DNA of 64,000 nucleotides from Streptomyces geranii (GTDB lineage: Bacteria > Actinomycetota > Actinomycetes > Streptomycetales > Streptomycetaceae). Of this stretch, positions 32,848-40,677 are shown piece by piece (the first letter of the stretch is position 1; every line of letters starts with the position of its first letter). A model generated the notes under the pieces. The model saw only the letters and a program-made list of their open reading frames with translations, had not been told where the DNA came from and ran no database searches. Made by a program: the position numbers and the translations under genes. The DNA lies in NCBI RefSeq assembly GCF_002954775.1, contig NZ_PJME01000039.1, positions 31,954 to 95,953 of the forward strand, in the 5' to 3' direction.

Positions 32848-34713
32848 TCAGCCCGCGAGAGGCGTCTCCCCCACCCCCGACGCCCGCACGCGCAGCCCCG
32901 CGCGCTCACGGCGCTCGGCGAGTTCGTCCAGGAGTTCGGTGAGGTGTTCGGTGTGCCGGCGGGTGAGGCTGCCTGTGTCGTCGAGGTGCACGGCACAGGC
33001 GGTCGTCGTGTCGACAAGTCGTTCGAGTGTGGCGGCGACCTCTTCCGTGCCCTTGGTGTGCCGTGCCAGGGCGGGCAGTTCGGCCGCGGAGTGCGCGATG
33101 GCCGTACGGGCCTCGGCGAGCGCGCGATAGGCCTCGCGGCGCAGCACCCAGCGTGCCTGCCGGTCGTCGGAGCCGCTCATCACATGCTGGAGGTAGGCCT
33201 GCGCGGCCTCGGCGGCCCGCGCCAGCCGCGACCGTACGCCGCCGCCGCGCTGTCCGGGCATCGGCAGATGTCCGACGACGAGTACGAGGGCACAGGCGAC
33301 CAGGGTCTCGAAGATCCGGCTCCACGACGCCTGGGGCTCCCCGCCGACCATCACCAGGGCGAGCACCAGCACCGTGACGACGGCGGTCTGTGCGGCGAAG
33401 TGCCGGGTGGCCACGGGGATCAGCGCGCCGCTCAGGGCGACGAGCGCGATGAGCCCCTCGGGTCTGGGCAGTACGGCGGCGAGGCCCGCGAAGAGGACGG
33501 CCCCGAGGACGGTGCCCGCCGCCCGGCACAGGACGCGCGAGACGAGCGGTCCGAGGTCGGGCTTGACGAGGAAGACGGCGGTGGCCGGAATCCAGTACCA
33601 GTGGTCGTGGTGCGCCGTCTGCGCGACGGCCGCGCCGGCCCCGAAGCACAGCCCGACCCGCAGTCCGTACTCGCGCCCGCCGGAGTCGACGGCGGTGCGC
33701 AGCAGGGCGGGGAGAGTACGGCGCCGCTTGTGCAGGTCGTCCGTGTGGCCGCCCCCGTCGAAGGCGTCGGCGGCGTGCAGCAGGGCGTCGTCGAGGGCGC
33801 GCAGCCCGGGTGCGGAGCGGGCGGGGGCGGGCAGCGGCCCGGTGTGCGAGTTGGTCCGTACGGCGGCGGCGAGGCGCCGGGGTCCTTCGGCCACGCGCGC
33901 GTGGAGGGCGTCCCCGCTCCAGGCGAGGGCGGTCGCGGCCTCGGCGAGGGGCAGCGCGGCGGCGTACTGGGTGCGCAGCCGGCGCTCGTCCGCGGAGGTG
34001 GCGTACCGGCGCAGTCGGGGTCCGCCGAGGGCGTCCTGGGCGTGGTCGAGGGCGGCGGTGAGGGCGACGCGCCGGGGGCCGGCCTCGTCGGTCCCGGCGG
34101 CGTCGAGGAGGTGGGCGACGGCGTCGTACACGGCGGCCACGGCGGCCCGTTCCCCGTCGAAGCGGAAGTCACCGGCTCCGGCGCCTGGTGTGGGCAGCGC
34201 GAGGCGCAGGGCGAGCAGCCAGCCCGCGCCCGCGACGAAGAACAGCGCCCGTTCCCAGCCCGGCTCGGGCAGCGGCATCCCGGCCCCGATGGCGGCGGCG
34301 ACGAGCAGTTGCGTACCGGCGCCGGACGCGACGGGCCCCACGGCGCTGATACCGCCCGCGAGGAGGCCGAGGGCGGTGAGGACGAGGGTCAGCGGTACGG
34401 CGCCGAACTGCTGTCCGGCGTATGTTCCGACGATCAGTCCGGCAGCCCCGGCCAGCGCGGGCACGCCGAGGCGCCTGATGGAGGAACGCCTGCTGCCCGG
34501 CCGGTCGTTGATCCCGGCGAGCATGGCGCCGAGCGCGGCGACGACACCCAGGGAGGTGCGGTCGGCGAGCACCCCGGCCAGCAGCAGTGGCCCGGCGGAC
34601 AGCGCACCCCGGACAACCGCGTTCCAGGGCACGGGTCCGCGCTGGGCGCGCAGCGCGTGGGCGAGCCAGGGCGGCAGGGCGAGACGCGGACGGGTGCTGC
34701 GGGGGCGTGGCAC
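32848..34713 (-). CDS. FUSC-family aromatic-acid-efflux-like membrane protein
   Basis: A 621-residue protein with two blocks of membrane helices (about 40-180 and 365-480). They are separated by a cytoplasmic region and followed by a helical C-terminal domain. The second block has the fusaric-acid-resistance-like signature YWIPATAVFLVKPDLGPLVSRVLCRAAGTVLG. FUSC proteins resemble AaeB pumps for aromatic acids; many actinobacterial ones are uncharacterised. The GTG at 34713 has AGGAG four bases upstream. The upstream spacer of 239 bases to the nucleotidyltransferase gene shows no convincing gene. Confidence 0.88.
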   Translation of the reverse strand: MPRPRSTRPRLALPPWLAHALRAQRGPVPWNAVVRGALSAGPLLLAGVLADRTSLGVVAALGAMLAGINDRPGSRRSSIRRLGVPALAGAAGLIVGTYAGQQFGAVPLTLVLTALGLLAGGISAVGPVASGAGTQLLVAAAIGAGMPLPEPGWERALFFVAGAGWLLALRLALPTPGAGAGDFRFDGERAAVAAVYDAVAHLLDAAGTDEAGPRRVALTAALDHAQDALGGPRLRRYATSADERRLRTQYAAALPLAEAATALAWSGDALHARVAEGPRRLAAAVRTNSHTGPLPAPARSAPGLRALDDALLHAADAFDGGGHTDDLHKRRRTLPALLRTAVDSGGREYGLRVGLCFGAGAAVAQTAHHDHWYWIPATAVFLVKPDLGPLVSRVLCRAAGTVLGAVLFAGLAAVLPRPEGLIALVALSGALIPVATRHFAAQTAVVTVLVLALVMVGGEPQASWSRIFETLVACALVLVVGHLPMPGQRGGGVRSRLARAAEAAQAYLQHVMSGSDDRQARWVLRREAYRALAEARTAIAHSAAELPALARHTKGTEEVAATLERLVDTTTACAVHLDDTGSLTRRHTEHLTELLDELAERRERAGLRVRASGVGETPLAG

Positions 34714-34952
34714 GGGGCTCCTGTCGTGACGAGGGCGGGGGTGCGTTGCCTTCGGGCGACGATGGCCGGGCTGTGGTGTCCACCGTAGATCGGGATGCCG
34801 GAGGAGACGGGACGCGAGTATTTCGGGGAAGTGACGGTTCTCCGGAAAGCCGCGTTCTTTATGAACGCAACGCCGGTCGGGGAACGAAAGGGACGAACGG
34901 CCGGAGGCGTGACGACCAGACGGTCGGCCCAAGAAACCATCGCCCCAAGGGA

Positions 34953-35786
34953 CTATTTCCGGGTGCCCGAATTCCGGTCGGCCACTCCGAAGAGCAGCGC
35001 GGCGTCGTCCACGGCACGCGCGCCGGCCCGCTCCGACGGATCGCCGAGCGAGGCGATGATGTCGTCCACGCCCCGCAGGCCCGCCCGCTCCAGCAGCCGC
35101 TTCTCGTTGGTCACCCACTCCCCCTTCGCGGCCAGCACCGCGTGCCCGGCCTGCATGGCGGCGACCGCGATGGCGCCCGCGACCTCCGTACGGCGGTCCC
35201 CGGGCGCGTGGTTGGCCCTCGTGTACGCGAGGGTGGCGCGGGCGGTGCCGTACCAGCGTTCGCGCGCGGTGTGCCGGAGCCTCTCGGGGTAGGCGGGCGG
35301 TCGGGGCAGCTGTCCGCGCAGCACCTCGTTGACGGCCAGTTCGGCGACGACCGGATAGCTGGGGATCCCGGCGAGATGGAACAGCAGCGGCTCCACCCGG
35401 AAGCGTCCCTCCTCCGCCTCGGCCAATTCGTGCTCGACCACGTCGAGTTCGCGGTAGTGGACGTCGACCCGTCGCCCCTCGACGGTCAGCCAGGCCCCGC
35501 CGTTGAACACCCCGCCGCCCCAGCCGCCGATCCCGGACACCTCGCCCGCCCAGCCGACCGCGCGCAGATCGGCGGGGTCGAAGGCACCCCGGTAGTACAC
35601 GGCGAGATCCCAGTCGCTGTCGGGCCGGTGCGTGCCCTGCGCGCGCGAGCCGCCGAGGGCGACGGCACGGACGCCGGGCAGACCGTCGAGCCGGTCGGCG
35701 ACCCGGTCGAGGAATGCCTGGTCGGAGAGGGTCCGGTCGAGAAGACTCCGGCCGGCGAAGTCCTGGTCGTCCGTCGACATGCTCAT
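34953..35786 (-). CDS. Nucleotidyltransferase-domain protein
   Basis: A 277-residue protein with the polymerase-beta-type minimal nucleotidyltransferase signature GGSRAQGTHRPDSDWDLAVY (GS plus paired Asp) and a later Asp in RRVDVHYREL, followed by a helical C-terminal half. The layout resembles aminoglycoside/kanamycin nucleotidyltransferase-like proteins that transfer NMP to small molecules or proteins. It does not look like a CD-NTase. ATG 35786 or 35780 could start it. It lies 73 bases downstream of the TIR-STAND gene on the same strand and might be co-transcribed, but no functional link is established. Confidence 0.87.
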   Translation of the reverse strand: MSMSTDDQDFAGRSLLDRTLSDQAFLDRVADRLDGLPGVRAVALGGSRAQGTHRPDSDWDLAVYYRGAFDPADLRAVGWAGEVSGIGGWGGGVFNGGAWLTVEGRRVDVHYRELDVVEHELAEAEEGRFRVEPLLFHLAGIPSYPVVAELAVNEVLRGQLPRPPAYPERLRHTARERWYGTARATLAYTRANHAPGDRRTEVAGAIAVAAMQAGHAVLAAKGEWVTNEKRLLERAGLRGVDDIIASLGDPSERAGARAVDDAALLFGVADRNSGTRK

Positions 35787-35859
35787 GTGCGGCCTCCCCG
35801 TCCTCGTGCGCTCTCGTGTGCCCGCGTACGGGATGTCGGCGCCGTGCCCCCGTACGCCC

Positions 35860-37830
35860 CTAGCCTGCGGCCGGAACGCCGAAGTCCGCACCCGAGATTC
35901 CGCCGAACCCGGCGGCGATGCGCACCAAGGGCTCGCGCAGCGCGCTGAGTTCCGTGCGCATGGCGGGGGCCTCGGGCCAGGCGGACTCGTGGTCGAGGGG
36001 GGCGACGGCGGCCGGGCGGCCGGTCTCGTGCGCGGCGAGGCGGGGGTGCCAGGTGGTGGTGAAGGGCCGGATCGTGTCGTTGATCAGGGCGTACGCCAGG
36101 CTCTGCACCGTCACGGCGCCGGCCGTCGAACCCGGTTCGAGGCCGATGCTGTACGTGTGCAGCGTGCCGCGCGTGAAGTCGATCAGCGACTTGAGCGAGG
36201 TCAGCGCCTCGCGGAGGCTGCCGGTGCCGGGCGCCAGTTCCTGCACGCCGATACGGGTGACCAGTTCGACCTGGATGTCGAAGGCCGCCATCCGCTCCGA
36301 CTCGCTGGGTGCCGCCATGGGGACCTCCCTCCGGCTTCCGGGAAAGGCCAGCGTAACCGGGTCGCGCCGTCCGCACAGGGTGCGCAGGGCGGTGTGCCGC
36401 AGGGTCTCCGCGCGGGAGGGGGCGGGGTCGTGGTGCCGCCAGGCGTGCAGGGTGACGGGGTGCGGCTGCCAGCGGTCCTCGGGGGCGGGGCCCAGCAGGC
36501 CGCGTACGCGCAGTTCGGCGATGCCGTTCGCGGCGTGCCGGTGGGCGACGACATAGGGGACGGCGTCGGTCGCGGCCAATACGGCGGCCACGTCGTCGAC
36601 GCTCAGCGGCAGCGGGTGCAGGGCCGCCGCGCAGCGCAGTACGTCGGCCGCGTCCGGGGTGTCGACGTCCCGGACGAGGGACGCCGTCACACGCGCGGTC
36701 CCCTCGGCGCCCTTGCTGTCTGCGGGCGTGTCGAGGGGGGAGTCGAGGGGAGACGGGCCCGGTCCGTGCAGCCGGTCGTACAGGGACCGGGGGCCGTGTC
36801 CCGCGCGGACCGCCCGGCCGAGCAGGTCGAGGGCGCCCGGATGTCCGCCGACCGCCTGGGCGAGCACGTCGTCGCCGACGAGCACGCGCGCGTGTGCCGC
36901 GTCGAGCGGTCCCAGGTCGACGGGGGTGCCCAGTCCGTCGTACGCGCGGCTGCGCAGCGTGAACAGGGTGTGGCCGCCGGGGCGGGGTGCGGCGAGGCGG
37001 GCGAGGTCGCGGGTGGCGAGCCGGGCCTCGGGGATCCCGTCGACGACCCAGAGGAACGGTTCGCCGGTGTCGGCGTGTTCGGCGCGTTCGGCCTGTTCGG
37101 CGCGTTCGGCCTGTTCGACGCACTCCGCGTACCGCGCCTCGAACTCGTCGTACGACGCGCCGCCCAGCCAGTACACGCCTCCGGGGTACGCCGCCTCGAA
37201 GCGCAGCGCGTACTCCTGGGCGAGCCGGGTCTTGCCGATGCCCGCCATACCGCGGATCTGTACGGCGTGGGCGACAGCTCGGCCGGTGACCAGGGGTGCG
37301 GAGTGGGCGTGCAACGCGGAGTGCACCTGCCACAGTTCGGGGAGCCTGCCGAGGAACTCGGGGAACGGTTCGGGCGTTGCCCGGGTACGGCGCGCCGCGC
37401 CGTACTCCCTGACCGGCATCGGTCCGTCGAGCCGGCCGACGTGTTCGCGTACGTCGGCGACCAGGGCGTCCGGGTCGGCGGCGGAGGGGTGGCGGGCGTC
37501 CCGCAGTTCGACGGGGTGGATGTGGCCGGTTCCGTGCTCGGGGTTGACGACCATGACGCGGCGGCGCGGATCGCCCTCGCCGAGTCCCGCGAGGTAGGCG
37601 GTCGTCAGCTCCCACTGGCAGGCCTCGCGCTCCGGATAGCCGGTGGAGTAGTAGGCCAGCAGGGCCTTGGAGCGGGCCAGTTCGCGCCGGATCGTGTCGC
37701 TGATGCCGGCGAAGGACGCGACTCCGGTCTCGTCGGTGAACACGGAGAGCCCGCCGCCGCGCAGCGCCCGGGCCAGCGGACGCACCCGGTCCACATCACC
37801 GCGGCTGTAACTGAGGAAGACGTCCCACAC
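35860..37830 (-). CDS. TIR-domain STAND NTPase with C-terminal domain shared with its neighbour
   Basis: A 656-residue signalling ATPase. Residues 1 to about 115 are a TIR domain (WDVFLSYSRGDVDRVRPLA, ending ACQWELTTAYLAGLG with the catalytic-position Glu). Residues about 165-330 are an NB-ARC/STAND NTPase with Walker A GMAGIGKTRLAQEY, Walker B FLWVVDGIPE and the GLPLAL-like GGHPGALDLLG. A winged-helix-like part follows to about 495. Residues about 510-656 (IQVELVTRIGVQELAPGTG to TWHPRLAAHE) are clearly homologous to the divergent small protein. TIR enzymes cleave NAD or signal; STAND proteins sense phage or stress. The GTG at 37830 appears leaderless. Confidence 0.88.
   Translation of the reverse strand: MWDVFLSYSRGDVDRVRPLARALRGGGLSVFTDETGVASFAGISDTIRRELARSKALLAYYSTGYPEREACQWELTTAYLAGLGEGDPRRRVMVVNPEHGTGHIHPVELRDARHPSAADPDALVADVREHVGRLDGPMPVREYGAARRTRATPEPFPEFLGRLPELWQVHSALHAHSAPLVTGRAVAHAVQIRGMAGIGKTRLAQEYALRFEAAYPGGVYWLGGASYDEFEARYAECVEQAERAEQAERAEHADTGEPFLWVVDGIPEARLATRDLARLAAPRPGGHTLFTLRSRAYDGLGTPVDLGPLDAAHARVLVGDDVLAQAVGGHPGALDLLGRAVRAGHGPRSLYDRLHGPGPSPLDSPLDTPADSKGAEGTARVTASLVRDVDTPDAADVLRCAAALHPLPLSVDDVAAVLAATDAVPYVVAHRHAANGIAELRVRGLLGPAPEDRWQPHPVTLHAWRHHDPAPSRAETLRHTALRTLCGRRDPVTLAFPGSRREVPMAAPSESERMAAFDIQVELVTRIGVQELAPGTGSLREALTSLKSLIDFTRGTLHTYSIGLEPGSTAGAVTVQSLAYALINDTIRPFTTTWHPRLAAHETGRPAAVAPLDHESAWPEAPAMRTELSALREPLVRIAAGFGGISGADFGVPAAG
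36316..36332 (-). promoter_or_regulatory. Strong internal ribosome site and ATG inside the TIR-STAND gene
   Basis: Minus strand: GGAGGGAGGT (36332-36323), then CCCC, then in-frame ATG (36318-36316, Met 505: MAAPSESERM). This is as good a ribosome site as any true start in the window and sits just before the shared C-terminal domain, so that domain (about 152 residues) may also be made alone. Confidence 0.6.
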
Positions 37831-37837
37831 GACGGCT

Positions 37838-37848
37838 TACCCTACTGT
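37838..37848. promoter_or_regulatory. Overlapping divergent -10 boxes of the TIR-STAND locus
   Basis: Minus-strand TAGGGT (37844-37839) ends eight bases before the TIR GTG. Plus-strand TACTGT (37843-37848) points toward the small partner gene, whose GGGGAGGG and ATG (37868) follow. The boxes share two base pairs, so polymerase could occupy only one direction at a time. Confidence 0.5.
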
Positions 37849-37867
37849 GAGTGCGGGGAGGGCGATC

Positions 37868-38479
37868 ATGAGACGCAGGCAGCGCAGGCGACGCGGACCG
37901 AGCGGTCCGGCGCAGATAACGGCCACACTGTCGATTCCGTTCGTCGGCGAGATCTCGGGCACCTGGGTCCCGGTCGACGCGGAGCGCAGCGCGGCCTGGG
38001 AGCTGTATCTGGAGCTGGTCACCAGGGTGTCGGTCGAGGAACTCGACCGTGACGAGGGGTTTCTGCGCGAGGCGCTGTCGTCCCTATACACCTTCTTCGG
38101 CACGACCCGCGAGATCCTGCGCCGCTACGGCCCCGACATCGCGCCGCCGCTCGCCCCCGGCCACGTCAGCTTCGGCGTCCTCGCCGTCACGGTCCTCAAC
38201 CGTGTGCTGCGCCCCCTGCTCGCCTCCTGGCATCCCCGGCTGACCGCGTACGAGTCGAGGCGGCCCGCGGACGTCGACCCGGTCGCGTACGAACGGTCGT
38301 GGGAGCATGCGGACGCTCTGCGCTCGGAGATCGCGGCGGTCCGCCAGACGCTGGTGTCGCTGGCCCGGACCTTGCAGGAGGTGGCGGGCGTCAGCGACCT
38401 GATCGACTTGCCGGCGCCTCGGTCGCCGGGGCTGGGTCGCGGATTGGGGCACCCCCCCCGCAGGTCAGAGCCCTCCTGA
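37868..38479 (+). CDS. Small protein sharing the TIR-STAND C-terminal domain
   Basis: A 203-residue protein. After a very basic N-terminus (MRRRQRRRRGPSG) and a beta-like stretch (ITATLSIPFVGEISGTW), residues about 45-180 align with the C-terminal domain of the divergent TIR-STAND NTPase. Shared blocks are ELVTRV/ELVTRI, SVEEL/GVQEL, FLREALSSL/SLREALTSL, VLNRVLRPLLASWHPRL/LINDTIRPFTTTWHPRL and LRSEIAAVRQTLV/MRTELSALREPLV. No catalytic motif is evident. It is predicted to be helical and to bind the same partner or the NTPase itself, as antitoxin-like regulator or sensor; this is an inference. The ATG at 37868 has GGGGAGGG upstream. Confidence 0.82.
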   Translation: MRRRQRRRRGPSGPAQITATLSIPFVGEISGTWVPVDAERSAAWELYLELVTRVSVEELDRDEGFLREALSSLYTFFGTTREILRRYGPDIAPPLAPGHVSFGVLAVTVLNRVLRPLLASWHPRLTAYESRRPADVDPVAYERSWEHADALRSEIAAVRQTLVSLARTLQEVAGVSDLIDLPAPRSPGLGRGLGHPPRRSEPS

Positions 38480-38542
38480 CGGTAGTTGAGGGCGGGCGGA
38501 CGACTGCCGGCCCGGGTGCGGTTTCGGGTGCGGCTCGGGTGA

Positions 38543-38565
38543 TTGTCAGTGGTGGGCGCTTCAAT
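38543..38565 (+). promoter_or_regulatory. Possible weak RecA-NDp-like promoter
   Basis: TTGTCAGTGG (38543-38552) is perfect for the upstream element, but TTCAAT (38560-38565) replaces TANNNT at the right spacing. Start would be near 38572, just before the gene at 38615. Confidence 0.35.
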
Positions 38566-38570
38566 GGGTT

Positions 38571-38595
38571 CAGTCGTCACAGAGCGTCACGACTG
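38571..38595. promoter_or_regulatory. Perfect 7-bp inverted repeat CAGTCGT-N11-ACGACTG
   Basis: The repeat overlaps the predicted transcription start of the 38615 gene and ends eight bases before its GGAGG. This position suits an operator. Confidence 0.5.
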
Positions 38596-38614
38596 AACTA
38601 CGGGGGAGGTGGCC

Positions 38615-39397
38615 ATGGCCTGCCATGCCGACGGTCGGGGCTACGAGAAGAGCCACGGAAAAAGCCAAGGAAAGAGTCACGGGCAAAGTCACGGGAAGAA
38701 CCGGTCGGGGTCTGACGGGAGGAGCCTGGAGGACCAGGGCTCCGAGCGCGATGACCACGCGGGTGTACATGAGGAGGACGGGCAGCGGTACGTCTCGCTG
38801 GCGGGGCTGCGGGCTCGCGGGTGGTCCGGCGGGATGGTGCACCGGCTGCTCGGGACACCGGACCGCCTCAGCGCGAATCCACGGCTGAGGGCGGCGCCGC
38901 AGGTCCGGCTGTACCGGGCCGAGCGGGTCGAGGCGGCCGAGCTGAGCGACGAGTTCCAGAGGGTGGCGGAGTCCTCGGCGCGGCGCTCGGAAGCGGTGCG
39001 GAACGCCGTACGGCGACGGCGGCTGGAGATCCTGGAGCGGATCAGGACGGAGCCGATCGAGGTACCGCGCCTGGAGCCGGGCAAACTGGCCCTGCGGGCG
39101 GTGGAGCACCGGGCGCGACAGGAGGCGGTGACCGGCGCCCGGATCGAGCCGACGGACGGGGACACCGCACGGCAGACGGGCCAGGCCGGCCGCGCTTCCC
39201 TGACCCCCTGGAAGGTCGACTATCTGCGGCACCGGATGAGCCACTACCGCCAACTCCTGGACGGTATGCCGGGAGGCGAACGGGACTCCGGCCGGGCCGA
39301 GGCCGAGGAACTGCTGCGCCGACGCATCTGCGCGGCCATCGCCGAGGCGTATCCGGCGCTTGAACAGGAGTGCGAGAGGCAAACACGCGCTCAATGA
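38615..39397 (+). CDS. Conserved hypothetical protein with N-terminal HGKS-type repeats
   Basis: A 260-residue protein. Residues about 10-30 are four imperfect Lys-Ser-His-Gly repeats (KSHGKSQGKSHGQSHGKN) encoded by a 12-base tandem repeat (about 38643-38700). Residues about 58-110 contain YVSLAGLRARGWSGGMVHRLLG and VRLYRAERVEAAE, a pattern common in actinobacterial proteins with a small helix-turn-helix-like unit. The remainder is charged and helical, including LTPWKVDYLRHRMSHYRQLLDGMPG. No enzyme motif. The ATG at 38615 is chosen because GGAGG lies five bases upstream. The upstream palindrome suggests tight control. Confidence 0.72.
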   Translation: MACHADGRGYEKSHGKSQGKSHGQSHGKNRSGSDGRSLEDQGSERDDHAGVHEEDGQRYVSLAGLRARGWSGGMVHRLLGTPDRLSANPRLRAAPQVRLYRAERVEAAELSDEFQRVAESSARRSEAVRNAVRRRRLEILERIRTEPIEVPRLEPGKLALRAVEHRARQEAVTGARIEPTDGDTARQTGQAGRASLTPWKVDYLRHRMSHYRQLLDGMPGGERDSGRAEAEELLRRRICAAIAEAYPALEQECERQTRAQ

Positions 39398-39482
39398 GCG
39401 GGTCAGTCGCCAAGGTGAACCCGCCGACGAGATCCCTTCCGGGACCGGACAGACACACCGCCCGCGTCCCTACGCTCCGCCC

Positions 39483-40523
39483 ATGGAAGACGATCTCGCC
39501 CTGCGCGTGCACGAGCGCCTGTCGGCCCGCCCCGGCCTGCGCCCGGTAGGCCCGGCCGAAGCACACCGGTTCGGCCGCTGGGACCTGGCCTCACTCGCCG
39601 AGGGCGCCCTCGGCGAGTGCACCGACCCGGACTCGCTCACGCCCGCGCAGGAGAAGCGGTTACGTGTCCGGCTGGGGGCGTCCGGACGGGAGTACGAACA
39701 CAACGACGACTTCTGCAGGAGGTATTGGATCTGGGACACACCTGAGGACAGGGCCGGTGGCCGGACCGTTGGCAGACTGCGTGGTGACGGGTCGGGTGGC
39801 GCCAGGCTGAGTTGTGGCGGGCTCGGGCGGCTGAGGGGGCCGCTCGGGACCATCGCCGTGGACACCTGGCCGAGCGGGGTGGGCTCACTGCGCGTGTCGT
39901 CGCTGTACGTCCATCCCGTCGCCCGGCGCCACGGCCTCGCCTCGTCGGCCCTGGACACGGTGTACGAGGCCTGCCGCGCCGAGAACCTGCACGGCTTCCG
40001 CCTCGACACCTGCTGGACCTGGCAGCGCAGCGTCCGCTACTACCTCAACCGGGGCCTGTGGGTGACGTCGTGGAAGCACGCGCTGGGACTCGCCCGGCTG
40101 TCGTACCTGCCCCGGTACGAAGTCCGGGAGAACGGAGCCGAGTTGACGTTCCTGACAGCGGACCCGGCGACGGACGCCCAGGGCGCGTGCACGCCCGGCC
40201 CCCTGGTCCCGCTGCTCGTCGCCGACGCCGTCGACGGACGGCTACGACTCCGGGAGACGGATCAGTACGCCCGTACCCGCGACGAACTGAACGCCGTCCG
40301 CCACTACGCACGCTCGACACTCGCACTGCATCTCGCGGTGCGCGGACTGCCGTTGGTGAGAGGGGAGGAGGAATGGGCCGAGGCGCTCACGGGCCGCTGG
40401 TGCGACATCGGCGACCCGGAGGGGCTGGCACGGAGGATCGAGGCCTTCGAGGCGACGGCACGCGACGACGGCTGGCGGCTGACCGGGCTGTACGGCAGGT
40501 CGACGCATGCGCCAGGCGGCTGA
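39483..40523 (+). CDS. GNAT-family N-acetyltransferase-like protein
   Basis: A 346-residue protein with a GNAT core near residues 130-215: GTIAVDTWPSG, LRVSSLYVHPVARRHGLASSALDTVYEACRAENLHGFRLDT (acetyl-CoA loop RRHGLAS) and VRYYLNRGLWVTSWKH. The C-terminal ~120 residues are an extra domain (RLRLRETDQYARTRDELNAVRHYARSTLALHLAVRG) not typical of simple GNATs. The substrate is unknown. The ATG at 39483 has no Shine-Dalgarno, but TACGCT six bases before suggests a leaderless mRNA. The longer frame from 39360 would overlap the upstream gene. Confidence 0.82.
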   Translation: MEDDLALRVHERLSARPGLRPVGPAEAHRFGRWDLASLAEGALGECTDPDSLTPAQEKRLRVRLGASGREYEHNDDFCRRYWIWDTPEDRAGGRTVGRLRGDGSGGARLSCGGLGRLRGPLGTIAVDTWPSGVGSLRVSSLYVHPVARRHGLASSALDTVYEACRAENLHGFRLDTCWTWQRSVRYYLNRGLWVTSWKHALGLARLSYLPRYEVRENGAELTFLTADPATDAQGACTPGPLVPLLVADAVDGRLRLRETDQYARTRDELNAVRHYARSTLALHLAVRGLPLVRGEEEWAEALTGRWCDIGDPEGLARRIEAFEATARDDGWRLTGLYGRSTHAPGG

Positions 40524-40549
40524 CGCAGTTCTGGACGCGCCCGGGAGCA

Positions 40550-40565
40550 GGTAAATCCGGGTGCG
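40550..40565 (+). repeat. Copy 1 of a 16-base shared upstream element (GGTAAATCCGGGTGCG)
   Basis: This element recurs with one mismatch at 41147-41162, each copy lying upstream of a plus-strand gene (ridA-like and GNAT). The ~155-base spacer around it holds no other gene. It may be a promoter or operator core. Confidence 0.55.
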
Positions 40566-40677
40566 AGCACCGCCCGACATCCGCATGATCGGCGGGTGGT
40601 CATGTGTCCGACCCCGACCCCGACCCCGCCCTCACCCGACCCTGCGCCCCACCACCCGCCAACTCCAGGAGCCCGCC

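Noticed and set aside
34795..35292. Plus-strand 165-codon frame beginning in the FUSC-nucleotidyltransferase spacer
   Set aside because: It is antisense to the nucleotidyltransferase for most of its length, lacks a ribosome site and shows no recognisable domain.
34953..37830. Treating the nucleotidyltransferase plus TIR-STAND as a CBASS system
   Set aside because: The nucleotidyltransferase has a kanamycin-nucleotidyltransferase-like layout, not CD-NTase features, and no Cap-type ancillary genes are present.
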